From Citricoccus sp. SGAir0253 (GTDB lineage: Bacteria; Actinomycetota; Actinomycetes; Actinomycetales; Micrococcaceae): DNA of 64,000 nt. Positions 55,758 to 63,571 of the stretch are shown one piece after another. The notes beneath the pieces were generated by a model that worked only from the letters and a program-made list of their open reading frames with translations, was not told the origin of the DNA and ran no database searches. Position 1 is the first letter of the stretch; each line of letters begins with the position of its first letter. Location: NCBI RefSeq assembly GCF_005877055.1, contig NZ_CP039424.1:3162001-3226000 (forward strand). The letters are read 5' to 3'. A program made the translations under genes and the position numbers.

Positions 55758-55827
55758 GCCCACACGCTAGGGAGGCGGAGCCCGTCCGCTCCACCTGCAT
55801 ATCCTTCAGGGTCCTAAGCTTTCCTTC
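55758..55827. promoter_or_regulatory. Divergent lysE-lysG control region
   Basis: 70 bp. -10 TAGCGT (55769-55764) for lysE; -10 TAAGCT seven bases before the lysG ATG at 55828. Two copies of TCCTTCA, 18 bases apart, lie in an AT-rich patch near lysG and may be half-sites for the LysR-type regulator. Confidence 0.45.
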
Positions 55828-56721
55828 ATGAACACGGAGCACCTGCGCGCCCTCGCGGCGGCCGTGGACGAGGGCACCTTCGACGCCGCCGCAGCCACGC
55901 TGCGCATCTCCGGCTCGGCGTTCTCCCAGCGCATCCGCTCGCTCGAGCGGGACGTGGGGCAGGTGCTGCTGACGCGCACGGTCCCGGTGGGCACGACGTC
56001 GGCGGGAGACCGGATGCTGCGGCTCGCCCGGCAGGTGGCGGTCCTGGAGGACGAGGCCCGCCGTTCCCTCGGGCAGGGCACCGGGGGGCGGGCCGTGCTC
56101 TCGGTGGCGGTCAACGCGGACTCCCTGGCGACGTGGTTCGTGGAGGTGCTCCGCCAGGCGGCCACGTGGGACGACGCGGTGCTGCAGCTGCACCTGGAGG
56201 ACCAGGAGCACACGCACGAGCTGCTGCGCCAGGGCACGGTGATCGCGGCGGTCACGGAGGACCCCAGTCCCGTCTCGGGCTGCGTGTCCATGGAGCTCGG
56301 CGCCATGACCTACGTGCCCGTGGCCGCCGCGTCCCTGCTGGACCGGTACCGCGACGCGGACGGGACCGTGGACTTCGGGGCCGTGCCCGTCCAGGACTTC
56401 GGCAGCCGGGACGGCCTGCAGCGCGCCCGGCTGGACGCCTGGCGCGCGGCCCGCCCGGGCCGGGACGCCGACCCGCCCCGGCACCAGGTGCCCACGGTCG
56501 GCGGGTTCAACGCGGCGGTCGCCGCCGGGCTCGGCTGGGGCATGTTGCCGGTCGGCCAGCTGCCCCCGGGCGTGCTGGAGGGCACCCACCCGGACCTCGT
56601 GGTCATCCCGGACCTCGACCGCGCCCGGGTCCCGCTCCACTGGCAGCGCTGGTCCGCCGGCACGCCCACCCTGGACCGGCTCACCACCGCCGTGCAGCAG
56701 GCCGCGCGCGCCATGGCCTGA
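55828..56721 (+). CDS. lysG: LysR-family regulator of lysE (LysG/ArgP type)
   Basis: 297 residues. N-terminal HTH MNTEHLRALAAAVDEGTFDAA with AAATLRISGSAFSQRIRSLE, the ArgP/LysG form of the LysR DNA-binding domain, then a substrate-binding domain with LSVAVNADSLATWFVEVL and GFNAAVAAGLGWGMLPVGQL typical of ArgP. Would activate lysE with lysine or arginine. Divergent 70 bp from lysE. ATG follows the -10 closely, so probably leaderless. Confidence 0.92.
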   Translation: MNTEHLRALAAAVDEGTFDAAAATLRISGSAFSQRIRSLERDVGQVLLTRTVPVGTTSAGDRMLRLARQVAVLEDEARRSLGQGTGGRAVLSVAVNADSLATWFVEVLRQAATWDDAVLQLHLEDQEHTHELLRQGTVIAAVTEDPSPVSGCVSMELGAMTYVPVAAASLLDRYRDADGTVDFGAVPVQDFGSRDGLQRARLDAWRAARPGRDADPPRHQVPTVGGFNAAVAAGLGWGMLPVGQLPPGVLEGTHPDLVVIPDLDRARVPLHWQRWSAGTPTLDRLTTAVQQAARAMA

Positions 56722-56888
56722 ACCGGCGCACGGTGGGCAGCGGCAGCCTCGCGCCCCCCGGCCCGGGCCACCGCCCGGCATCCGCCCTGCACCCGCCCCC
56801 GCGCAACATGGCCGCCCGACGGCGGTCCGTGGTGTGGACTGGACCTCCCGGCCCGCACCCCCGCGGACCCCGCCCGAAGGACCACCGC

Positions 56889-57857
56889 ATGACCCCGACC
56901 ACCCCCTCCACCCCGCCGTCCGTGCTGCTGCTGGGCTTCGGCGCGATCGGCCGGCAGGTCGCGCTCCGGCTCGCCCCGGAACGGGAGGCCGGGGCCCTGC
57001 GGCTGCGGGCCGCCGAGCGGAAGGTCGCCGCCCACCGGGACCGCGTGCTGCCCGGCGTCGGGATGGTCACCACCGGGGACGAGGCCGGCTGGCCGCGCTG
57101 GGAGGAGGCCCTGGCGGAGGCGGACCTCGTGGTGGAGTGCGCCGGCGTCGCGGCCGCCCGCGAGTACGGGCCGGCCGTCGTGGCCGGCGGCACGGACCTC
57201 GTGCTAACGAGCGTGGGCGCCCTGGCGGATCCGGAGACCGCCCGGCGCCTGCTGGCCGGCCCCGGGCGCCTGTGGGTCACCGCCGGGGCGATCGGCGGAT
57301 TCGACGTGCTCGGTGCGGCCGCGGACGCCGACGGGCTCGACGACGTGCGCATCCGCACCACCAAGGTGCCCACCTCGCTGGTGCAGCCGTGGATGTCCGA
57401 GGCCGAGGCCGCCACGCTGCGCGCCCTGCGCCCCGGCGACGAGCCGGTGACCGTGTTCGCCGGCGACCCGGCCGCCGCGATCGAGCGGTTCCCCGCCAAC
57501 GTCAACGTGGCCATCGGCCTGGCGTGGGCCACGCGGGGCCGGCCGGCCGCCGTCGGGACCACCCCCGCCGAGTCCGCCCCCGAGAGCACGGGCGGGCAGG
57601 CTCCGGCGCCCCAGGACGCCCCCGGGGCCGCCGAGGCCGCCCTGTTGCAGGCCTCCCTGGAGCGGGTGCGCGTGGAGCTCGTCGCCGATCCGTCCGTGGT
57701 CCGCAGCCGCCACGAGGTGCTCGCCACGGGCCCGGCCGGACGCTTCGAGCTGTCCTTCGAGTCGGCCCCGAGCCCCGAGAACCCGAAGACCTCGGGCCTC
57801 ACGGCGCTCTCGGTCACCCGGACGGTCCGCGAGGCCCTCGCCGCCCGCCACGGCTGA
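56889..57857 (+). CDS. Aspartate dehydrogenase-like (NadX/DUF108) protein
   Basis: 322 residues. Rossmann GFGAIGRQVALRL, DLVVECAGVAAAREYG, VTAGAIGGFDVLGAA and the family's FPANVNVAIGLAW segment, then ETAGPAGRFELSFES-type C-terminal strand and SPENPKTSGLTALSVTRTVREAL, all as in L-aspartate dehydrogenases of the DUF108 type. A ~30-residue Pro/Gln/Ala insert lies at about 218-247. It would convert aspartate to iminoaspartate for NAD synthesis or amino-acid catabolism. AAGGA lies seven bases before ATG 56889. Confidence 0.86.
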   Translation: MTPTTPSTPPSVLLLGFGAIGRQVALRLAPEREAGALRLRAAERKVAAHRDRVLPGVGMVTTGDEAGWPRWEEALAEADLVVECAGVAAAREYGPAVVAGGTDLVLTSVGALADPETARRLLAGPGRLWVTAGAIGGFDVLGAAADADGLDDVRIRTTKVPTSLVQPWMSEAEAATLRALRPGDEPVTVFAGDPAAAIERFPANVNVAIGLAWATRGRPAAVGTTPAESAPESTGGQAPAPQDAPGAAEAALLQASLERVRVELVADPSVVRSRHEVLATGPAGRFELSFESAPSPENPKTSGLTALSVTRTVREALAARHG

Positions 57858-57883
57858 CGCCCCGCGCCACGCCATCCCCTCAG

Positions 57884-57944
57884 GTCACGTACACGACCGG
57901 CGTCGCGTCTCGCGGCGTGTCGCACCCTCCGTCGTGCACGTGAC
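57884..57944. repeat. 61-nt palindromic element, copy 1
   Basis: Arms GTCACGTACACGAC (57884-57897) and GTCGTGCACGTGAC (57931-57944) pair at 13 of 14 positions. The 33-nt interior can form an inner hairpin CGTCGCG/CGCGGCG (one T-G pair) with a TCT loop. Same length and layout as copy 2, 97 bp away. Confidence 0.75.
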
Positions 57945-57980
57945 TGCGAGTGGGGCGCACCCACGGCCGCCGCCCCGAGA

Positions 57981-58041
57981 GTCACGGACACGACCGGCGT
58001 CGCCTCCTGCGGCGTGTCGCCCCCTCCGTCGTGTCCGTGAC
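57981..58041. repeat. 61-nt palindromic element, copy 2
   Basis: Arms GTCACGGACACGAC (57981-57994) and GTCGTGTCCGTGAC (58028-58041) pair perfectly over 14 bp. Stem position 7 is G-C here and T-A in copy 1, a compensatory change; the 33-nt interior is nearly identical to copy 1. Sits between convergent genes, so may also act as a terminator. Confidence 0.75.
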
Positions 58042-58076
58042 GAGGGATGGAGCCGCAGCGGCGCCGGGGCTCCCGG

Positions 58077-61000
58077 TCAGGAGACGGCGGTCTGCGCCGT
58101 GCCGGCGGACAGCGCGGCGACGGCCTCGTCCGCCCAGGGCAGCGCCAGGTCGGCGGCGAGGTCGCGACCGCCGGCGTCGTGCCGGCCGTACGCCCCGACC
58201 CGCTCGGCGCCGCACTCCCGCAGAGCCTGCTCCAGCACCTCGGAACCGCGCGAGTAGGTCGCGTGGTACGAGCGGTCGCCGAGGCCGAACACCGCGAACC
58301 GCAGCCCCGTGAGGTCCGGCCGGGCGGCGAGCAGCCCGGCGTGGAAGGCCCGGGCGGACGTGGGCAGTTCGCCGTCGCCGTACGTCGAGCTGATGAGCAG
58401 GTGGGGGCGGGACGGGTCCAGTGCCCCCGGGACCGCGGGGTCGACGCCGGCCAGGTCCACCACCTCGACCGCGTACCGGTCCGCGAGGTGGCCGGCCACC
58501 TCCTCGGCCACCAGCTCGGCGTTGCCGGACTCGGTGGCGAACAGGACGGTCAGCGGAGGCCGGTCCGCTCCGGCGGCGTCGCCGGAGGCGAGGCCGGACG
58601 CGGCGTCGCCGGAGGCGAGGCCGGACGCGGCGTCGCCGGACGCCGGGGCATCCGTGGTGGTCCCCGCCGCGGTGGCCGTGCCGCCGGGTTCCGTGCCCCG
58701 GGCACCGGCGGGGGCGTGGTGCGGGGCGGCGGTGGCCGAGGCGGCGAGCAGGCGCAGGTGCCGCCGGTCGAGCAGCTTGGCCCGGGCCCGGCCGACGGGG
58801 GCCGCGGCCCGTTCCACCGCGTCGATGCGCCGCCAGCCGTCGTAGTCGGTGGCGCGGCCCAGGTAGGGCCGAAGCTCCACGAGCCCGGCCCGCCGCCGCC
58901 CCGCCGCCGGGACGCCCGGGGTCCCGGCGAGAGCCGTGTCCGCGCCACCGCCGCCGCCACGGCCATCTCCGCCGTCCACGCCCCCGCCCTCGCCCGCGCC
59001 CTCGCCGAGATCCTCCGCAATGGCCTCGGCGAGCTGCCGGGCATCGGTCCGCTGGGACGGGATGGTGCCACGCGGCCCCCGCCGGGCCCAGCCCGCGACG
59101 TACAGCCCCGGTCCGACCCGCCCGGACTCCCGGGCCTCCTCCTTGAGGGCCGGCAGGGCGGCCACGAGGTCGTCCTCGCCCGCCCGGAAGCCGATCGCCG
59201 TGACGACGCTGTCCACCGCGAGCCGCACGCCCGGTTCCGCGCCGTCGGCCGGGCGGTCGCAGGAGGCGATCTCCAGGCCGGTCACGCGGGACCGCTCGCC
59301 CTCGCCGGACGGGGCGCCGCCGCCGTCCGCCCCGGCGCCACGGCCCGCGGCGTGCCGTGAGACCGGCGTCGCGTCGTCACCGAGGACCCGCGTGGGCGCG
59401 TGGCCGAACCACCAGTGGACGCGGAGCCGCGCGGGGGCCGGATGCCCCTCCTCGCCCGGGGCCTCCGCGCCACCGTTCACCTCGCCCGGGTCCCCGCCCG
59501 GATGCCCGGCGCCCGCGCCGGTCCTGCCCCGGAGCAGCTCGGCGACCACGGCCGAGCGGGGATCGCCGGCCGCCCCGAGCTGCCCGGCCTCCACGCCGTG
59601 CACCACGTGCTCCACCCCGGGCAGGTCCAGGACCTCCCGCAGCATCACGGGGTCGAACTTCGCCCGCGCCGGCAGGGACCGGCCGACCACGTGCACGGTG
59701 GTGAGCCGCCCGGCCAGGGCGGCGTGGGCGGCGTCGTGCACGTCCGAGCCGTCGAGGTCCCGGGTCGTCTTGGCCAGCAGGCGGACCACGTCCATGGCCA
59801 CGTTGCCCATCCCCACCACGGCCGTGGTCCCGCCGAGCTCCGGGACGGCGGTGGCCGCGCCCCGGGCTCCTCCGCACGTCTCCGGCTCCGCGTTGAGCCA
59901 GCGGGTGAGCTCGCCCGAGCCGACCACCCCGGGCCGGTCCGCCCCGGGGACGGCCAGCGCCGCGTCCCGGCGCAGTCCCGTGGCGAGCACGACGGCGTCG
60001 AACGCCCCGCGCAGCTGCTCCAGGGTCAGCTCCGCGCCCTCGGCGTCCTGCGAGCGCACGGCCGGGGCGGACTGGGCGGGCCGGCCGTGCAGCACCACGT
60101 CCTCGGCCGCGGCGCCGGTGTGCACGCGGGTGGAGCCGACGAAGTGGACCCCCTCCTGCTCGAAGAGGCGGGCGAACTGGTCGGCCACCGCCTTGGTGCC
60201 CTGGTGGTCGGGGGCCACACCGTAGCGCACCAGCCCGTAGGGCTCGGGGCGGGCGTCGAACACGGTGACCTGCGCGCCGGGCAGCCGCCGGCGGACCGCC
60301 TGCGCGGTGTAGCAGCCGGCCGGCCCGGACCCGACGACGGCCACCTGCGGCCCGCGCGCGGCCCCGGGCTCCGGGGCACCGTGCCCGGAGCGCCCGGCGA
60401 CCGGCACGGCCGGGGCCCCGGCCGCCGTCGCGCCCCCCGAGGACCCGACGCCCCAGGTGACGGGGAACTCGTCCATGCCGCGGAAGACCCAGCCCCCGGC
60501 GCGCGGGGGGCGCTCCGGGTGCAGGTCCAGGCCCGGCAGGGCGGCGAACAACCGCGGCAGGGCGACGTCGGCCACCTCGGCCCGGGCGACCCAGGCGCCG
60601 AGGCACACGTGCACGCCCTTGCCGAAGGCCAGGTGCGCGCCCTCGCCGGAGCGGGTGACGTCGAACCGGGCGGGGTCGCGCCACTGCGCCTCGTCCCGGT
60701 TGGCCGAGAGCAGGCAGATGCCGAGGCGGGCCCCGGCCGGCAGGTGGACCCCCTGGAGGGCGACGTCCCGGGTGACCTGGCGGGAGTACATGCCGATCGG
60801 CGCCACCCAGCGGATGGACTCGTCGAACACGGCGTCCCACAGGGCGGGGTCGGCCTCCACCAGCCGGCGCTGGGCCGGGTCGCGCAGCAGGGCCCAGGCG
60901 GCCACCCCGATCGCGTCGCGGGGTTCGTTGAGGCCCCCGCCGATGGTCATCTTGAGGTTCGCCCGGATGGACTCCACCGGCATCTGGTAGTCCGGCAGGG

Positions 61001-61739
61001 CCACGAGCGCGGAGAGCAGGGAGTCGTCCGGGTGGGCGCGGTGCCAGTCGAGCATCTCGTCCAGGGCGGCGTCCACCTCGTCGAAGGAGGCCTCGCCCCG
61101 GGCCCACACCTCGGGGTCGTCCGCGTAGTTGCCGGTGGCGTCGATCATCGTCTGCGACCAGCGCTGCAGGTCCTGCTGGGTGACGTTGTGCAGGCCCGTG
61201 ATCGCGCGCAGGTTCTCCGCGGCGTAGGGGGCGGCGAAGTCCCACACGAGGTCGGCGCCGGGGCCCTTCTCCCGCAGCTCGGCCAGGTACCGGTCCGCGT
61301 TGCGCTCGAAGACCGGCCGCCAGGCGCGCTTGACCACGGAGGGCCGCAGCACCGGCTGCCACGCGCGGCGCTCCACGAGGTGGTCCGGGTCGTCCTTGCG
61401 CAGCATCGAGTGGCCCATGGCGCGGATCATCAACGATCCCCGCTCGTTGGCCGAGAACGTCTCCTGGTCCATCTCGGTGTCGTGCACCGCGGCGTAGGAG
61501 GTCACGAGGTAGCGGCCGACCGCGGGCACCCAGTGCACGCCGCCCTCGGCGCGCAACCGCTCGAAGACGGGGAACGGGTCCGCGTAGAGCTCCGGGATGG
61601 TGACCCAGTCGGCCACGGGGGCCGGACGGCCGGCGACGGCGGCCGGTCCGGTTCCCGCGCCCGGTCCCCGCGCGGGGGCGGCGGGCGCCGGGCGGGCGGG
61701 GGCGGAGGGCAGCGGGCGTGCGGCGACGGCGTCGGTCAT
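58077..61739 (-). CDS. Cytochrome P450 - FprA-type reductase - FMN flavodoxin triple fusion
   Basis: 1220 residues. (1) P450, about 45-440: E307-S-I-R310 (ExxR) and haem loop FGKGVHVCLG with Cys379; the I helix reads GGGLNEPRD, so Asn271-Glu272 replace the usual acid-alcohol pair. (2) FAD/NADPH reductase of the adrenodoxin-reductase/FprA type, about 464-915: VAVVGSGPAGCYTAQ, VVGMGNVAMDVVRLL, RGTIPSQRTDARQLAE. (3) Gly/Ala-rich linker with 9-residue repeats. (4) FMN domain, about 1062-1215: FATESGNAE, SSTYGDGELP, GLGDRSYHATYS. Electrons would pass NADPH-FAD-FMN-haem in one cytosolic chain. ATG one base after the HtaA stop (TGAGATG). Confidence 0.92.
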   Translation of the reverse strand: MTDAVAARPLPSAPARPAPAAPARGPGAGTGPAAVAGRPAPVADWVTIPELYADPFPVFERLRAEGGVHWVPAVGRYLVTSYAAVHDTEMDQETFSANERGSLMIRAMGHSMLRKDDPDHLVERRAWQPVLRPSVVKRAWRPVFERNADRYLAELREKGPGADLVWDFAAPYAAENLRAITGLHNVTQQDLQRWSQTMIDATGNYADDPEVWARGEASFDEVDAALDEMLDWHRAHPDDSLLSALVALPDYQMPVESIRANLKMTIGGGLNEPRDAIGVAAWALLRDPAQRRLVEADPALWDAVFDESIRWVAPIGMYSRQVTRDVALQGVHLPAGARLGICLLSANRDEAQWRDPARFDVTRSGEGAHLAFGKGVHVCLGAWVARAEVADVALPRLFAALPGLDLHPERPPRAGGWVFRGMDEFPVTWGVGSSGGATAAGAPAVPVAGRSGHGAPEPGAARGPQVAVVGSGPAGCYTAQAVRRRLPGAQVTVFDARPEPYGLVRYGVAPDHQGTKAVADQFARLFEQEGVHFVGSTRVHTGAAAEDVVLHGRPAQSAPAVRSQDAEGAELTLEQLRGAFDAVVLATGLRRDAALAVPGADRPGVVGSGELTRWLNAEPETCGGARGAATAVPELGGTTAVVGMGNVAMDVVRLLAKTTRDLDGSDVHDAAHAALAGRLTTVHVVGRSLPARAKFDPVMLREVLDLPGVEHVVHGVEAGQLGAAGDPRSAVVAELLRGRTGAGAGHPGGDPGEVNGGAEAPGEEGHPAPARLRVHWWFGHAPTRVLGDDATPVSRHAAGRGAGADGGGAPSGEGERSRVTGLEIASCDRPADGAEPGVRLAVDSVVTAIGFRAGEDDLVAALPALKEEARESGRVGPGLYVAGWARRGPRGTIPSQRTDARQLAEAIAEDLGEGAGEGGGVDGGDGRGGGGGADTALAGTPGVPAAGRRRAGLVELRPYLGRATDYDGWRRIDAVERAAAPVGRARAKLLDRRHLRLLAASATAAPHHAPAGARGTEPGGTATAAGTTTDAPASGDAASGLASGDAASGLASGDAAGADRPPLTVLFATESGNAELVAEEVAGHLADRYAVEVVDLAGVDPAVPGALDPSRPHLLISSTYGDGELPTSARAFHAGLLAARPDLTGLRFAVFGLGDRSYHATYSRGSEVLEQALRECGAERVGAYGRHDAGGRDLAADLALPWADEAVAALSAGTAQTAVS
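58575..58640. repeat. 27-bp tandem repeat in the fusion linker
   Basis: Two full 27-bp units (58575-58601, 58602-58628) and 12 bp of a third. They encode the 9-residue repeat SGDAASGLA in the linker ahead of the flavodoxin domain. Confidence 0.8.
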
Positions 61740-61740
61740 C

Positions 61741-62415
61741 TCAGGCGTCCTGGTCGGGGATCGGTCGTGGCGTGGGTCGTGGCGTGGGTCGGAGCGTGGG
61801 TTGCGGGCGCGTGTCGGCCGGGGCGGCGAGGTGCACCGCGAGGGGTGCCAGCGGCGTCCCCTCCCGGTAGTGGCCGAGGAACAGGTCGGCGCCGGCCTCG
61901 GTGAGCCGCGGGGCGGGATACGTGAGGACCGGCCCGCTCCGGACGGCCTCCCCGAGCTCGGCCAGGACCAGGCGGGTCCCCGGCTCGAAGGGATCGTCGA
62001 TCGTCAGCACCGGGCCCGCGGCGGGGGTGGGGCGGGCGTCGGGGACGTGGCGGGCCTCGAGCGCGGGCGCGGCGAGGGTGAGGGCGAGCAGGCCGTGGTG
62101 ACCGGTGAAGTGCACGGAGCCACGGCAGCGCAGCACGGGCTCCCCTGCGGCGGTCGCGGCCATGCCGTCCGGCTCCCGGCCGTCGGACGCGCCGTCGGCC
62201 TTCCCACCCTCGGCCACGGCGCCCGCGGCCGCGGCCGACGGGAAGGAGATCCGGCCGTCGGGGAGGACTGCGGCTCCGTCCTCGGCGTCGATGCGGCCGT
62301 CCGGCAGGCGGGACACGTAGGCGGCAAATCCCTCGTGGAAGGCCCACGCGAGGCCGCGGGGCGCCCCGGCCACGGCGCCGGTCCCGGTGGCGGAGGGTGC
62401 GGCAGTGGCGGTCAT
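61741..62415 (-). CDS. HtaA-domain protein (haem-binding type), cytosolic
   Basis: 224 residues. HtaA domain: GLAWAFHEGFAAYVSRLPDG with the conserved Tyr, GRISFPSA, then LRCRGSVHFTGHHGLLALTL with the conserved His, and PVLTIDDPF. In corynebacterial HtaA these Tyr and His bind haem (family knowledge). There is no signal peptide or sorting motif, so it should be cytosolic, unlike HtaA haem-uptake proteins. A Gly/Ala insert lies in the middle and the C-terminus has Pro-Arg repeats. Directly coupled to the P450 fusion. GGAG six bases before ATG 62415. Confidence 0.82.
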   Translation of the reverse strand: MTATAAPSATGTGAVAGAPRGLAWAFHEGFAAYVSRLPDGRIDAEDGAAVLPDGRISFPSAAAAGAVAEGGKADGASDGREPDGMAATAAGEPVLRCRGSVHFTGHHGLLALTLAAPALEARHVPDARPTPAAGPVLTIDDPFEPGTRLVLAELGEAVRSGPVLTYPAPRLTEAGADLFLGHYREGTPLAPLAVHLAAPADTRPQPTLRPTPRPTPRPIPDQDA

Positions 62416-62519
62416 CGGTGCTCCTCAGTGCTCCTCGGTCGGGCCGGGCGGGGCCGGTCGTGTCCGGGGCGGCGCCCGGACGGTGGCCGCCGGGGCCGGA
62501 CGCCTCCGGCCCCCACCCC

Positions 62520-62545
62520 ACTGTGATCCGCACCTCAACTACAGT
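62520..62545. promoter_or_regulatory. Divergent LysR/HtaA-P450 control region
   Basis: Inverted half-sites ACTGT (62520-62524) and ACAGT (62541-62545), 16 bases apart, in a locally AT-rich stretch. TACAGT (62540-62545) is a -10 for the LysR gene; on the minus strand CACAGT with TTGCAC 18 bases upstream could be the promoter of the HtaA-P450 operon. Layout fits a LysR-type operator. Confidence 0.5.
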
Positions 62546-62588
62546 GCAACTGACCATTTCTGCTCACCAACCGCAGGAGCGTTGCGTT

Positions 62589-63515
62589 ATGGACCACCCC
62601 TCGCCCGGCCCCGGCCCCCGGTTCACCCTGCGGCAGCTCGAGCTGTTCGTGGCCGCGGCCGAGCAGGGCTCCTTTACCCGGGCGGCCCAGCAGCTCTTCG
62701 TGACGCCCAACGCCGTCGCCCAGGCCGTGGGCGAGCTCGAGGGGATCCTCGGCGTGACGCTGGCCGTCCGCCGCCGGGCCCGGGGGCTGACCCTCACCCC
62801 CGCAGGGACGAGGCTGCTCGAGGGGGCCCGCGCGCTGCTGCGGCAGGCGACCGACCTGGGGCTCAGCGTCGGGGAGGGCGCCGGGGAGCCGTCCGGACCG
62901 GTCGCCGTCGGGTTCTACTCGACGCTGGCGCCCACGCTGGCCCCCGAGCTCTGGGAGCGGCTGGCCGAGCGTCACCCGGACGTGGAGCTGTCCGTGGTCG
63001 AGGGCACCACCGACGAGCTCGTGGACCAGCTGCACGCCGGCCGGCTGGACCTGCTGATCGCCTACGAGGTGGCCCTGCCGCCGGGGCTGGCGGTCCGCCC
63101 GCTCTTCACGGCACGCCCCTGGGTGGTCCTGCCCCGCCCACACCGCCTGGCCGGGGAACGGGCGGTGGACCTGCGGGACCTCGCGGACGACCCGCTCGTG
63201 CTGTTCGACCTGCCGCCCAGCGGCCGGAACACCCTGGAGCTGCTGCGCCGGCGCGGCGTCCGGCCGCGGATCGCGCACCGCACCACGGACTTCGAGCTCG
63301 TCCACTCGCTCGTCGGCCGCGGGATGGGCTACGGCATCCAGCTGCAGCGGTCCGTGGTGGAGGTCAGCCGGGAGGGGCGTCCACTGGCGATCCTGCCCAT
63401 CACGCCGGAGCCGGAAGCCGAGCCCGTGGTCGTCGCGTGGGCCGGGCAGGTGCCGCTGACCTCGCGCGCGGGGGCCGTCGTCGCGCTCGCGCGGGAGTGC
63501 CTGCCGGCGCGGTGA
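62589..63515 (+). CDS. LysR-family transcriptional regulator
   Basis: 308 residues. HTH FTLRQLELFVAAAEQGSFTRA with AAQQLFVTPNAVAQAVGELEGILG, then a LysR substrate-binding domain (VAVGFYSTLAPTLAPELWERL, LDLLIAYEVALPPGLAVRPLF, DDPLVLFDLPPSGRNTLELL, GRGMGYGIQLQ). Divergent from the HtaA-P450 operon with ~170 bp between, so it most likely controls it; the effector is unknown but may be the P450 substrate. AGGAG ten bases before ATG 62589. Confidence 0.92.
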   Translation: MDHPSPGPGPRFTLRQLELFVAAAEQGSFTRAAQQLFVTPNAVAQAVGELEGILGVTLAVRRRARGLTLTPAGTRLLEGARALLRQATDLGLSVGEGAGEPSGPVAVGFYSTLAPTLAPELWERLAERHPDVELSVVEGTTDELVDQLHAGRLDLLIAYEVALPPGLAVRPLFTARPWVVLPRPHRLAGERAVDLRDLADDPLVLFDLPPSGRNTLELLRRRGVRPRIAHRTTDFELVHSLVGRGMGYGIQLQRSVVEVSREGRPLAILPITPEPEAEPVVVAWAGQVPLTSRAGAVVALARECLPAR

Positions 63516-63571
63516 CGGGACGGCCGGCCCCGGGCCCGGAGGAGCCCGGCCGCGCCGCCGGGACGCCGGGC

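Noticed and set aside
57884-58041. CRISPR array
   Set aside because: Only two units, each itself a long palindrome of 61 nt with an unequal, non-spacer-like gap, and no cas genes in the window.
58575-58640. Sign of a mobile element
   Set aside because: The repeat is in frame and coding, with no terminal inverted repeats or transposase nearby.
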